A stretch of DNA of 64,000 nt from Ligilactobacillus sp. WC1T17 (GCA_900110005.1 FOCC01000003.1:116535-180534); one strand, 5' to 3'; positions 39,836 through 47,974 are shown, numbered from the stretch's first letter. Notes: generated by a model from the letters alone, not told the origin. Translations and numbers: made by a program.

Positions 39836-39982
39836 TTAATGTGGCCAAGCTAAAATAATCCCGCTAATAAGCAAAATACTGCCTAAAATAAGCTCAACTT
39901 GGTAAAATTGTTTCTTTTGGCTAGCTAAAAAAAGTAATCCCCCGCCTAAAATAAACAATAGCAACATGATAATAAGTCCCAT
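39836..39982 (-). CDS. 48-residue two-helix membrane protein
   Basis: This small gene lies 4 bp downstream of the ABC ATPase gene, with an AAAGGTG ribosome binding site before its ATG. The peptide starts MGLIIMLLLFILGGGLL, has a short basic turn (SQKKQFYQ, residues 21-28) and a second hydrophobic stretch to residue 45. It thus forms two membrane helices. It resembles no family I know. As the last gene of a putative bacteriocin-type operon it could be an immunity or accessory peptide; that is inference from position. Confidence 0.6.
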   Translation of the reverse strand: MGLIIMLLLFILGGGLLFLASQKKQFYQVELILGSILLISGIILAWPH

Positions 39983-39986
39983 CTAA

Positions 39987-40643
39987 TCACCTTTCAATCG
40001 TAATTACACAATCATGCCGTTGTGCAATCGCTAAATCGTGCGTGACTGTGATTAACGTCATATTATTTATCTGATTTAACTTAAACAAAAGCTCCATCAT
40101 AATATCTTTGTTTTTATCATCTAAGGAAGCTGTCGGCTCGTCAGCTAAAACCAATTGCGGCTGCATAATTAACCCTCTAGCTAAAGCTGCCCGTGCCCTT
40201 TCACCACCTGAACACTTAAATGGCTTCTTTTTTAGCAAAGATTCAATTCCTAATGTTTCAACTAGCTGTCTAAACCAAACTTCCTTGGCCTTCTTGGTTT
40301 CTTTTGAAACATAAAGCAGTGGTAATTTGATGTTATCTTCGAGTGAAAAGGAATTGAGCAGGGCTTGATTTTGCAAAATAAACCCAATTCTTTCATTGCG
40401 CCACTTTGCCCTTTGATCATCATTTAGTTTAGCTGCATCCATCCCAAATAAACGATATTGTCCGCTATAGTGGCGATCAACTAGACCAATTATATTAAGC
40501 AAACTACTCTTGCCAGCTCCCGATTCGCCTACAATAGCGATTTTTTCACCACTCGTAATGGTTAATGTAAAATCATTAAGAATTGAAATGCTGCTTTTAG
40601 CAAACGTCTTTTCTTTCAGCTTTAAATCAATCATTTTTTTCAT
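39987..40643 (-). CDS. ABC transporter ATP-binding protein (lactococcin 972/MacB group)
   Basis: This 218-residue ATPase has Walker A GESGAGKSS (about 36), signature CSGGERARAAL (about 144), Walker B LVLADEPTASLD (about 164) and the H-loop VTHDLA. It belongs to the LolD/MacB-like group used with FtsX-type permeases, including the ATPases next to lactococcin 972-like peptides. Its start overlaps the stop of the 405-residue membrane gene by 4 bp (ATGA), so the pair is translationally coupled. Confidence 0.9.
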   Translation of the reverse strand: MKKMIDLKLKEKTFAKSSISILNDFTLTITSGEKIAIVGESGAGKSSLLNIIGLVDRHYSGQYRLFGMDAAKLNDDQRAKWRNERIGFILQNQALLNSFSLEDNIKLPLLYVSKETKKAKEVWFRQLVETLGIESLLKKKPFKCSGGERARAALARGLIMQPQLVLADEPTASLDDKNKDIMMELLFKLNQINNMTLITVTHDLAIAQRHDCVITIER

Positions 40644-41857
40644 TGTAATACCCCTAAAGAAATCGGCATTTTTTTCACAAAGTGCATCATCGTTTCAACT
40701 GTGAAAACTGAACTCACCAAAGCGACTATTAAAACCCATCCTAGCGCTTTCCACTCCATAGGCAAAAAGCCTAAGGTTCCATAAATAGCAAATAGCGGGT
40801 CTAACTGCTGCCAAGCATTAAAATGCGTATGCCAAACAACTGCTGCTACCATCATTAATGTGAAACTTTCAAGCATCCAAAAATAGCCGTAAAAAATCCT
40901 TTTTAATTTTCGATAACTAAGTCCAAGCAAAAGATTCAAAGTTAACGCTTTAAGCATCAAATTAACGCTGATATAACTATTCCAAAGTATAAAAAATAAG
41001 GCGCTCAGCAGTAATACTAAGGTGACCAGCAGAATCAATTTTATATTACTTAAATAATATTTATTGAAAAAAGCATTATTTTGTTTTTGACTATAAAAAT
41101 TAAGATTAAAATGCAATTTTTGCGCTATTATCTGCTGAAAATTTTTAAGCTGTCCTTTCTTAGCGTTCATTAAGGTCAAATCCATCAAACCATTAAGTAA
41201 AAAAGCTTTACTAGCCTGATTTAAAAAAGTATTTTGGATAGGGACTACTATCGTAAAGTTGGTATAATTTTTGGAGTTTAGCGCATAAAAATTAGCCTGG
41301 CTGGTATCTTTTTTAAGAATGCCAACTACTTTAAATGAAACCGGCTTATTTAAGACAGGATCTGTAATTTTAATTACTGATGCCAAAGGATACTTTTTAG
41401 CTAAACCTGCTCCAATTAAGACCGGAATCTGTTTAGACTTAAAACGCTGGTCAAAATCAATCTTTTTTCCCTGTGCCAATTTAAAATTTCTCAATCGATA
41501 TGCATTTTCATTTAAATAGCTAAGCGAAGCATCCATCTTCATATGAGCTACATTAACCGTAAAACCCTCCGTCGTTAGCGCATATTTAAAATGCTGTCTG
41601 AGGTAACCATATACTTGCCTTGTTTTTTTAAGTCTTATCTTATCCATATTTGGTGTGCTGTTAGGTGCCAGATTAGCAATATAAAAACCTTTTTGATTAA
41701 AACTTTGAATTTGCCGATACCCCTCGTTTGTGGAAATTAGTGACCGTGCAATCGTAAAAGTTAAATAATTGCTGGCAAATAATAACACCAACATCAGCAA
41801 GCTTAAAAGCCAGCGGCGGCTAAAAAGACGCCAAGCAAAAAAATTAAAAACCTTCAT
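40640..41857 (-). CDS. FtsX-like membrane protein, large subunit of the secreted-peptide operon
   Basis: This 405-residue protein has a membrane helix at about 13-34, an extracellular domain to about 270 (with VPVLIGAGLAKKYPLASVI-like MacB features), and three C-terminal helices (about 276-296, 335-355 and 375-395). The topology matches the C-terminal half of the seven-helix bacteriocin-associated membrane proteins (DUF1430/TIGR01654 group). It overlaps the preceding 149-residue gene by 14 bp and the ATPase gene by 4 bp. Confidence 0.7.
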   Translation of the reverse strand: MKVFNFFAWRLFSRRWLLSLLMLVLLFASNYLTFTIARSLISTNEGYRQIQSFNQKGFYIANLAPNSTPNMDKIRLKKTRQVYGYLRQHFKYALTTEGFTVNVAHMKMDASLSYLNENAYRLRNFKLAQGKKIDFDQRFKSKQIPVLIGAGLAKKYPLASVIKITDPVLNKPVSFKVVGILKKDTSQANFYALNSKNYTNFTIVVPIQNTFLNQASKAFLLNGLMDLTLMNAKKGQLKNFQQIIAQKLHFNLNFYSQKQNNAFFNKYYLSNIKLILLVTLVLLLSALFFILWNSYISVNLMLKALTLNLLLGLSYRKLKRIFYGYFWMLESFTLMMVAAVVWHTHFNAWQQLDPLFAIYGTLGFLPMEWKALGWVLIVALVSSVFTVETMMHFVKKMPISLGVLQ

Positions 41858-42293
41858 ACCACATCTCCCCTAATGAACTTATTAAAATATAAGCTGAAAA
41901 AAGCAAGGTTAAACCTGCTATCGGATACACGTTCAAGCTTAAAGAAAAACCAATCATGCTCACAAGTATGACCGCGCTGCCTAAAATACCAAAACAATTG
42001 GCTAAATAACGCTGCCGTATCTTTTTAACCGTATCCCCCACAAGTAATTTAAGATAAATTTCTTGTCTTTTCATTAATAAAAAGCGGTAATGAAAAACTA
42101 CCACCACCAATGTCATACTTAAACTTAGCACCACTTGATATTTAATAACATCGTCTAATAAATCTTGTAATAAAATCGAATTTATTTTAACTTTTTGAAT
42201 ACCATCCAAAAACAAATTAGTACCAAAGCACAGCGAATATAAGCCTAGCAATTCTAGGACATCATTTAAATTAAATAAAGTCTTTTTGTTCAT
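41844..42293 (-). CDS. FtsX-like membrane protein, small subunit of the secreted-peptide operon
   Basis: This 149-residue protein has three clear membrane helices (about 52-72, 98-118 and 122-142) and a weaker hydrophobic N-terminus. MKRQEIYLKLLVGDTVKKI between helices 1 and 2 is the FtsX-type cytoplasmic loop that contacts the ATPase. With the 405-residue gene it makes seven helices, as if the single bacteriocin-associated membrane protein of related systems were split in two. The start overlaps the stop codon of the secreted-peptide gene (ATGA). Confidence 0.65.
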   Translation of the reverse strand: MNKKTLFNLNDVLELLGLYSLCFGTNLFLDGIQKVKINSILLQDLLDDVIKYQVVLSLSMTLVVVVFHYRFLLMKRQEIYLKLLVGDTVKKIRQRYLANCFGILGSAVILVSMIGFSLSLNVYPIAGLTLLFSAYILISSLGEMWYEGF

Positions 42294-42607
42294 TTCAAAG
42301 CGCCATGACCCCAGTAAAAACGTGTTGTATATTTATTTCCCCAGCGCATATCATCCCAAACAGATCCTGTAACTTTACCATTTGACACAGAACGATAAAG
42401 TAATGTTCTGCTACCACGAACGTATTTAAAGTATGTACTCTTATATCGTGATTTTTTATAATTCCAAGCAAATCCCGTATATCTTACTTGCATCGTTTCA
42501 ACACTTGAAGCGCCGCTATATTTATTGCCAAAGGTAGCTGCACAAGCTACGCTGGAACTTAATGTCAAAAAAGCAGCCGAAATAATCGCCAATTTATATT
42601 TTTTCAT
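42290..42607 (-). CDS. small secreted peptide, lactococcin 972-like bacteriocin candidate
   Basis: This 105-residue protein has a clear Sec signal peptide: MKKYK, a hydrophobic core (residues 6-20) and cleavage predicted after SVACA (about residue 23). The mature part of about 82 residues is rich in Tyr, Trp, Arg, Ser and Gly (TMQVRYTGFAW, SVWDDMRWGNKYTTRFYWG) and has no cysteine. Sec export, aromatic/glycine composition and the downstream FtsX-like plus ABC genes match lactococcin 972-group loci. Sequence similarity itself is weak to my eye. It is the first gene of a five-gene coupled operon. Confidence 0.6.
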   Translation of the reverse strand: MKKYKLAIISAAFLTLSSSVACAATFGNKYSGASSVETMQVRYTGFAWNYKKSRYKSTYFKYVRGSRTLLYRSVSNGKVTGSVWDDMRWGNKYTTRFYWGHGALK

Positions 42608-42653
42608 AATATCCCCCCAAAAATAAAAAAACGATTATAAAACTTTCAGTTAA

Positions 42654-42682
42654 ATATTAGCATGCACCCTTAGTAGTGTCAA
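42654..42682 (-). promoter_or_regulatory. promoter of the secreted-peptide operon
   Basis: On the minus strand TTGACA (42677-42682), 17 bp, TAATAT (42654-42659). This is a strong match. It is followed by a GGGGGGA ribosome binding site before the ATG. Confidence 0.85.
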
Positions 42683-43134
42683 TATTTTTAACAAAGAATT
42701 TAATTTTGTTCATCACAAAAAAAGTCTATACATCAATCTATAAAGAGTATATCTTTGAATTCAAATATCTTGCCTTTAACTTTTAGTGGTCTAATTCATT
42801 TTAGATACCCCTATTTTCCAAACTCAAGCAAACTTATAACAGCGTCTTTCTTCTAATTATTTTTTAATGATACTTTTTGCTTAATAACCTTCAAAATCGA
42901 AGGGCCGTATTTGAAAAAATAAGCATCCAGCTAGTCAAGCTGTTCGACAATTTGCGAATTTAAAAGGCATTGATAATTACCATGTAAGTCATGCCTACTT
43001 TGTAACTATGCAGTAATGTATCTATGTAAATTGTGGTTGGAAAAGTCGTGGGTTTGCCTTTTTACAAGCCCGAATTTATCCCGAGGTAGGTTGACTCTTA
43101 GAAAAAATTTCCGGCAATGGCACAATTACTAATA
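42683..43134 (+). pseudogene. gene-poor interval with a stop-interrupted reading frame
   Basis: There is no intact gene between 42608 and 43362. On the plus strand one frame from 42888 to about 43149 reads protein-like segments separated by stops. KNKHPASQAVRQFANLKG and IDNYHVSHAYFVTMQ run to a TAA, CIYVNCGWKSRGFAFL and QARIYPEVG to a TGA, and LLEKISGNGTITNKKME to a final TGA just inside a terminator. All segments are in the same phase, which suggests a decayed gene. I do not recognise the family. Positions 42683-42887 show nothing. Confidence 0.4.
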
Positions 43135-43167
43135 AAAAAATGGAATGATTAGGTTCATTCCATTTTT
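43135..43167 (+). terminator. rho-independent terminator after the decayed frame
   Basis: AAAATGGAATG pairs with CATTCCATTTT, followed by a T run. It now has no intact gene to serve, in keeping with a lost gene. Confidence 0.75.
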
Positions 43168-43190
43168 CATCCATATTTACTTCCAATATT

Positions 43191-43325
43191 TCAAAAAAGC
43201 TCGTCTCCAACTTTTTCAATCACATTCCTAATAATTTTTACATTCCCATTAGCAATATTTCCCTTAATATCCCGGCTGATGCCGGCAGTATTCAAATAGC
43301 CTGCCAGAATTATAAATAACGTTTT
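43191..43325 (-). pseudogene. start-less 44-codon frame, possible gene remnant
   Basis: An open frame on the minus strand reads LFIILAGYLNTAGISRDIKG then NVKIIRNVIEKVGDELF to a stop. It has no start codon and is bounded upstream by a TGA. It could be the 3' end of a lost gene or chance. Confidence 0.25.
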
Positions 43326-43334
43326 TCACATAAA

Positions 43335-43362
43335 AAGCCTGCAAAAGTTGCAGTCTTTTTCT
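43335..43362 (-). terminator. tex terminator
   Basis: AAAAAG-CTGCAA pairs with TTGCAG-CTTTTT with one internal mismatch, ending in T on the minus strand. Confidence 0.75.
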
Positions 43363-45519
43363 TTATTTCGGATCGAGCATCGTTAATTGAATTCTTTGCC
43401 GCTTAAGATCAACACTTTCAACCCAAACGTCAACAATATCACCAACAGCTACGATCTCGCTGGGATTATTGACAAATTTATGGGCCATTTTGGAAAGATG
43501 AACCAAGCCATCATGTTTAACACCAATATCAACGAAAGCACCAAAAGCCACCACGTTGCGCACCGTTCCTTGCAGTTTCATGCCTGCTTTTAAATCTTCC
43601 ATTTTCAAAACATCTGTCCGAAGAAGCGGGGCTTGGAAGTTATCCCGTAAATCACGCCCAGGTTTTTCAAAAGATTTGATAATGTCGGCCACCGTTTCCT
43701 CTCCGCTGGCAAATTTTTGCGCTAACGCAGCAGTTGAATACTGATCAAAAGTCTTTTTTACCTTAATGGTCCCCAAATCTTTTTTGGAAAGTCCCACAAA
43801 ATCTAGGATTTTTTTGGCCAAAGCATAACTTTCGGGGTGAATATCGGTATTATCAAAAATATCGTCCCCATCGACAATCCGTAAAAAACCAGCTGCTTGT
43901 TCATAAGCTTTAGGTCCTAGACGAGGTACTTTTTTAAGCTGACTGCGCTTTTGGTATGACCCATGTTCATCTCGATAAGCCACAATATTTTGCGCAATCG
44001 TCGCATTTAAGCCTGAAATATGCGTCAATAAAGCGGTGCTAGCTGTATTCAAATTAACGCCAACTTGGTTAACCCCCGTTTCGATGACCGCATCTAATTT
44101 TTCTGTGAGCTGTTTTTGCGGCAAATCATGCTGATATTGCCCCACTCCGATTGATTGGGGATCAATCTTAATCAATTCAGCCAAAGGATCTTGCAAGCGG
44201 CGGGCAATGCTGATAGCTGAGCGTTCTTCGACCTGCAAATTGCCAAATTCTTTTCGGGCTTCTTCGCTGGCAGAATAAACCGAAGCCCCTGCTTCACTAA
44301 CAATCACATAACTGCAAGCAAGGTTAGCTTCTTTAATTAAATCGGCAACAAATTGTTCGGACTCACGGCTGGCAGTCCCGTTGCCAATTGCGATAATATC
44401 AACGTTATATTCTTTAACTAAGGATGCCAACACTTTTTTAGCTTCAGCACGTGCTTTATCTCCCTTAGCATGCGGATTAATAATGGCTTTTCCCAGGAAT
44501 TTTCCGGTTTTGTCCACTACAGCCAGTTTACAGCCTGTTCTAAGTCCGGGATCAAAACCCAAAACCACTTTTCCTTTGAGCGGGGTTTGCATCAGCAAAT
44601 GATAAAGATTTTCGCCAAAGACATTAATAGCTTCTGTGCTGGCTTGTTGCGTTAATTCAGCGCGCACTTCTCTTTGCACAGCAGGCAAAACACTTTTTTT
44701 ATAAGCTTTCGTATAAGCTTCAACCAAAGCTTGGCTACTTAATTTGCCAGTATTTTGAACTTTTAAAATATGTCCCAAATATTGCAGCACAAAATCATCA
44801 TTATTATCAATAGATATCCGCAAAATTCCCTGCTTTTCGCCCCGGTTTAAAGCTAAAATCTGGTGTCCAGCTAAACGAGAAATTTTTTGACTAAAATCAT
44901 AATATCCTTGGTAAACAGCTAATTCATCTTGTGCATCCTTTTTAACTTTACTTGATAAAACGCCTACCCGCCAAATATGTTTGCGCAGCCAAGACCGCAA
45001 AGCTGCACTATCTGAAACCTGTTCGGCCACGATCTCTTTAGCGCCATCCAAAATATCTGCTGGCTTTAAACCCGTTTTCTGTGCTAAATCACTTTGCACT
45101 CGGCCAAACTCAATATCCTCTGCCTGCTGCATAATTGCCGTAGCTAAAGGACTTAACCCGGCTGCTTTTGCTTTTTGGGCCTTTGTTTGTCGTTTTTTCT
45201 TATAAGGCAAATACAAATCTTCGACTTCTTGCAAACTAGCAGCTTTTAACAGAGCTTCCTTTAATTTTCCCGTAAGCTTGCCTTCATCGTCAATCAGATT
45301 AATGACAGCTTCTTTTCTCTTCGCCAGCTGTGCTTCTTTTTGGTAGGTATCTTGAATTTGCCTAATTTGCACTTCATCTAAGCGGCCAGTGGCTTCTTTG
45401 CGGTAACGGGCGATAAAAGGAACGGTTGCCCCTTCCTGTAAAAATTCGACAACAACTTTAACCTGTTTAGGAGTTAACTTTTCCCTTTGCGCTGTTTTTG
45501 CAATCAGTGATTCTTCCAT
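43363..45519 (-). CDS. tex: Tex-family S1 RNA-binding transcription accessory protein
   Basis: This 718-residue nucleic-acid-binding protein has an N-terminal Tex helical region, a YqgF/RNase H-like domain (VVLGFDPGLRTGCKLAVVD, about 318-336), helix-hairpin-helix motifs (LNTASTALLTHISGL, about 488) and a C-terminal S1 domain (about 640-712). It is conserved in Firmicutes; it contacts RNA and the transcription/translation machinery. The ATG at 45519 follows GAAGGGAA; the frame continues to an ATG at 45588 but lacks a ribosome binding site there. Confidence 0.93.
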   Translation of the reverse strand: MEESLIAKTAQREKLTPKQVKVVVEFLQEGATVPFIARYRKEATGRLDEVQIRQIQDTYQKEAQLAKRKEAVINLIDDEGKLTGKLKEALLKAASLQEVEDLYLPYKKKRQTKAQKAKAAGLSPLATAIMQQAEDIEFGRVQSDLAQKTGLKPADILDGAKEIVAEQVSDSAALRSWLRKHIWRVGVLSSKVKKDAQDELAVYQGYYDFSQKISRLAGHQILALNRGEKQGILRISIDNNDDFVLQYLGHILKVQNTGKLSSQALVEAYTKAYKKSVLPAVQREVRAELTQQASTEAINVFGENLYHLLMQTPLKGKVVLGFDPGLRTGCKLAVVDKTGKFLGKAIINPHAKGDKARAEAKKVLASLVKEYNVDIIAIGNGTASRESEQFVADLIKEANLACSYVIVSEAGASVYSASEEARKEFGNLQVEERSAISIARRLQDPLAELIKIDPQSIGVGQYQHDLPQKQLTEKLDAVIETGVNQVGVNLNTASTALLTHISGLNATIAQNIVAYRDEHGSYQKRSQLKKVPRLGPKAYEQAAGFLRIVDGDDIFDNTDIHPESYALAKKILDFVGLSKKDLGTIKVKKTFDQYSTAALAQKFASGEETVADIIKSFEKPGRDLRDNFQAPLLRTDVLKMEDLKAGMKLQGTVRNVVAFGAFVDIGVKHDGLVHLSKMAHKFVNNPSEIVAVGDIVDVWVESVDLKRQRIQLTMLDPK

Positions 45520-45590
45520 GCTAAGATTCCCTTCTTTTTTGATCTTCTTAATTTTACCATACTGCGCATAAAAAACAGGTCTTAACATGA

Positions 45591-46313
45591 TTAGATATAA
45601 TGAATTGTCAAATCACACAATTTAAGTGTACCGGTAATCTCCACCCGCACCTCATTACCTTGACTAGAACCCTTAGTCGTTATCTCACTTAAAATATTAT
45701 TAGGATTAAATATTACTTGCCAAGTCTTAGGCAGGTAAATATCAAGGTCACTGATATTAGCATTAATTTCGATAACCGCATAACCAGCGTTGAGTCTAGC
45801 TTCGGTTAAATAAAGTTTTACTCCGGCCATCGTAGCGGAAATATTGACATTACGCAAATCGTGCGACCTGACGTATTTTGTTGCAGCTGCCATATTAGCC
45901 TGGATATTAATGACCTGATCACTGTCTTCTTCGCTAAGATATTCATCCTCATCTAAAAAATCATTATCATCTTTGCTGCTGAATTCAACCGTTAATACCT
46001 TTTCATGCTTGCCTAAAATAAGCTTCAGGGCAATGGTCACCAAAACGGCTGCAATTAACAGTGTCCAAGGTACCAGTTGGGTTATCTTTAATTCTTTAGC
46101 AAAAACCATTAGTAAAAAAGCAATTGAAAAAACGGTTCCGCTGATACTCTTTTGAAAAAAACTATAGATTAAGGCTATGACCAATAAAATAATTAAGATC
46201 CATTTACCAACTGAAAAAGTAAAAGGCAATAAATGCATTTGACTAGCAATCAGGCTGCCTGCCGCCACTAATAAAAAAAGCCCGATTAATATTTGTTTAA
46301 CTCTCTTTTCCAT
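45591..46313 (-). CDS. LiaF-like membrane protein
   Basis: This 240-residue protein has four membrane helices in residues 5-100, an acidic linker (DDNDFLDEDEYLSEEDSD, about 115-132) and a C-terminal beta-helical domain. The latter shows INIQANMAAATKYV, NVNISATMAGVKLYL and IEINANISDLDIYLP repeats typical of the LiaF/DUF2154 envelope-stress family. It lies directly downstream of a LytTR regulator gene (adjacent bases), suggesting the membrane protein controls the regulator. Confidence 0.82.
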   Translation of the reverse strand: MEKRVKQILIGLFLLVAAGSLIASQMHLLPFTFSVGKWILIILLVIALIYSFFQKSISGTVFSIAFLLMVFAKELKITQLVPWTLLIAAVLVTIALKLILGKHEKVLTVEFSSKDDNDFLDEDEYLSEEDSDQVINIQANMAAATKYVRSHDLRNVNISATMAGVKLYLTEARLNAGYAVIEINANISDLDIYLPKTWQVIFNPNNILSEITTKGSSQGNEVRVEITGTLKLCDLTIHYI

Positions 46314-46763
46314 CTACTTCAACCTCATTTCCTCTAATTTATCGCGCAAATTTGGATAATACTTACGCGAAACATACACACTTTTGTAGCTTTCAAAAAA
46401 GCTGGCCATACACCCTGAAAAACTCCGCTTTAATCCTTCAACTTGGCTAATATTCAGCACACTTGCCTTTGAGATCCGCATAAAATTAGAGTTAAGCTTT
46501 TCTAATTCATATAATTTGTGTTTAACCAGCAAAGTTTCGTTACGTGTATGGACCAATACATTGCGGCCTTCAGTCTCAAAAAATAAAATTTCATCTAAAG
46601 CTAAATACACCAGCTCATCTTTTTTAAAGGCAGCTAATTGCCAGGTATCAAAAAGGCTGTGGAGCTGCCGGATAATTTCTTTAGTGGATTGATTTTCTTT
46701 GGGAACATAAAGATGAACTTCGGCCTCACTTAATTTTGGATTGATATCAACAATAACCTTCAA
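46314..46763 (-). CDS. LytTR-family DNA-binding regulator
   Basis: This 149-residue transcription factor without a receiver domain has an N-terminal region of about 45 residues and a C-terminal LytTR domain (about 47-145, with LALDEILFFETEGRNVLVHT, LYELEKLNSNFMRISKASVLNI and GCMASFFESYKSVYVSRKY). The start is a TTG at 46763 preceded by GAGGGG at 7 nt. With the LiaF-like gene it makes a two-gene LytTR regulatory system; such regulators are usually held inactive by their membrane partner and autoactivate. Confidence 0.87.
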   Translation of the reverse strand: MKVIVDINPKLSEAEVHLYVPKENQSTKEIIRQLHSLFDTWQLAAFKKDELVYLALDEILFFETEGRNVLVHTRNETLLVKHKLYELEKLNSNFMRISKASVLNISQVEGLKRSFSGCMASFFESYKSVYVSRKYYPNLRDKLEEMRLK

Positions 46764-46786
46764 ATTTCATCCCCTCTTTGAGAGAT

Positions 46787-46815
46787 ATTACACCAAATTT
46801 TGCTTAACTTGACAA
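46787..46815 (-). promoter_or_regulatory. promoter of the LytTR-LiaF-like operon
   Basis: On the minus strand TTGTCA (46810-46815), 17 bp, TGTAAT (46787-46792). Confidence 0.75.
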
Positions 46816-46826
46816 GTAGTTTTCCT

Positions 46827-46855
46827 TAAGTGGTGTTTTTTTTAACGTAAGTGGT
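46827..46855 (-). promoter_or_regulatory. LytTR operator: direct repeats 21 bp apart
   Basis: On the minus strand ACCACTTA occurs at 46848-46855 and 46827-46834, exactly 21 bp apart, ending 12 bp upstream of the -35 hexamer. Paired direct repeats two helical turns apart upstream of -35 are the usual LytTR dimer site, so the operon is probably autoactivated. Confidence 0.75.
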
Positions 46856-46939
46856 AAAAGTTTTGTTTATCAAGAATAAATATACAATCATGTAAATTTT
46901 TTTCGTCCTTTTAGGCTCCGAAACATGACAAATATCATA

Positions 46940-46967
46940 TTTTGAAACGTTCAAAAAATGATATAAT
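46940..46967 (+). promoter_or_regulatory. palindrome and -10 upstream of the sugar-sensing cluster
   Basis: TTTTGAA-ACG-TTCAAAA is a perfect 7-bp inverted repeat (46940-46956) ending 5 bp before a TATAAT (46962-46967). There is no good -35 hexamer. The palindrome overlaps the promoter spacer and may bind an operator protein. It is too short in its centre for a CcpA cre site. Confidence 0.5.
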
Positions 46968-46996
46968 GCACATGTAAGCATTTTAGGGGGAGTTTT

Positions 46997-47974
46997 ATGC
47001 AAAATAAATGGAAATTTAACCTCAAATCACTTATTATCTTTGCCTTTATCTTAACCATTTTTGTTTATCTTAGTTATTTATGGTTACCTTTAACACCAAG
47101 AAAAATAAAAATTGGTGCTACTTATATGACTTTAAATAACAGTTTTTATGGCGTCATCAATGAAGAACTCAAAAAAAAGGTGAATATCAGAGGCGATATT
47201 CTCTATACCCGCAATCCTGGTTTAAATGTCACCAAGCAATGCCAAGAAATAGATGATTTTATCGCTAAAAAAGTGGATGTTATCGTGATTAATCCTGTAG
47301 ACGGTGAAAATCATAAACTGGCAAAAACACTTTTTAAAGCTAAAAAAGCCGGCATCAAAATTATTGAAGTCGATAGTCAATTAAAAAATAAGCAAATCGC
47401 TGACTGTAGTATCGTCTCAGACAACTATCAAGCTGGAAAACTCATCGCTTCTAATCTGATAAAAAAAGCTCCTAGGGCAAATATTGTCTTGCTGGAACAC
47501 GGAAATGCGCTTTCAGTCAAAGAACGCTATCAAGGGTTTAGTGATACTCTAAAATCCCAAAATAATTACCAAAATAATTATCATATTTTAACCAAAATTG
47601 AAACCCTAGGTCAAACCGAAGTAACTTTGCCAAAAGTTAAACACTATTTTGCCTTAGCAACTACAGCTAATACCATTGTAGCCTTAGACGATCAAAGTGC
47701 AGTAGGTGCTTTAGCTGCTTTAGATGCGCTTCAGCTAAACCGTCCCATTAATGTTTATGGCATTGACGGATCAGCTACTATGAAAAGACTTTTAGAAACC
47801 AATCCTAATGCCCAAGCTACTGTAGCGCAATCACCAATCAATTTAGGTAAAAAAACAGCTAATGCTTGTTATCAATTGGCATTCAATAAACCTGTTAAGC
47901 GCAATATCATCGTACCTGTTTATCTACTAACGCAAAAAAATATTCAAAATTATGATGTCTCGGGGTGGCAATAA
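46997..47974 (+). CDS. membrane-anchored periplasmic-binding-protein-like sugar sensor
   Basis: This 325-residue protein has an uncleaved N-terminal membrane helix (residues 11-29) and an RbsB-like type I periplasmic-binding fold. Landmarks are IGATYMTLNNSFYGVINEEL (about 39), VDVIVINPVDGENH (about 91), IVSDNYQAGKLIA (about 137) and YGIDGSATMKRLLE (about 254). The lack of a lipobox and the permanent anchor suggest it presents ligand to the adjacent histidine kinase, as anchored binding proteins do in other Firmicutes. The kinase start overlaps the stop by 1 bp. Confidence 0.82.
   Translation: MQNKWKFNLKSLIIFAFILTIFVYLSYLWLPLTPRKIKIGATYMTLNNSFYGVINEELKKKVNIRGDILYTRNPGLNVTKQCQEIDDFIAKKVDVIVINPVDGENHKLAKTLFKAKKAGIKIIEVDSQLKNKQIADCSIVSDNYQAGKLIASNLIKKAPRANIVLLEHGNALSVKERYQGFSDTLKSQNNYQNNYHILTKIETLGQTEVTLPKVKHYFALATTANTIVALDDQSAVGALAALDALQLNRPINVYGIDGSATMKRLLETNPNAQATVAQSPINLGKKTANACYQLAFNKPVKRNIIVPVYLLTQKNIQNYDVSGWQ

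Noticed and set aside
42608..43362. Intact insertion sequence or CRISPR array in the largest gene-free interval
   Set aside because: No terminal inverted repeats, transposase frame or regularly spaced repeats are visible; only decayed frames and terminators.
46940..46956. CcpA cre site upstream of the sugar-sensing cluster
   Set aside because: TGAAACGTTCA lacks the two central bases required by the cre consensus; reported instead as a palindrome of unknown binder.
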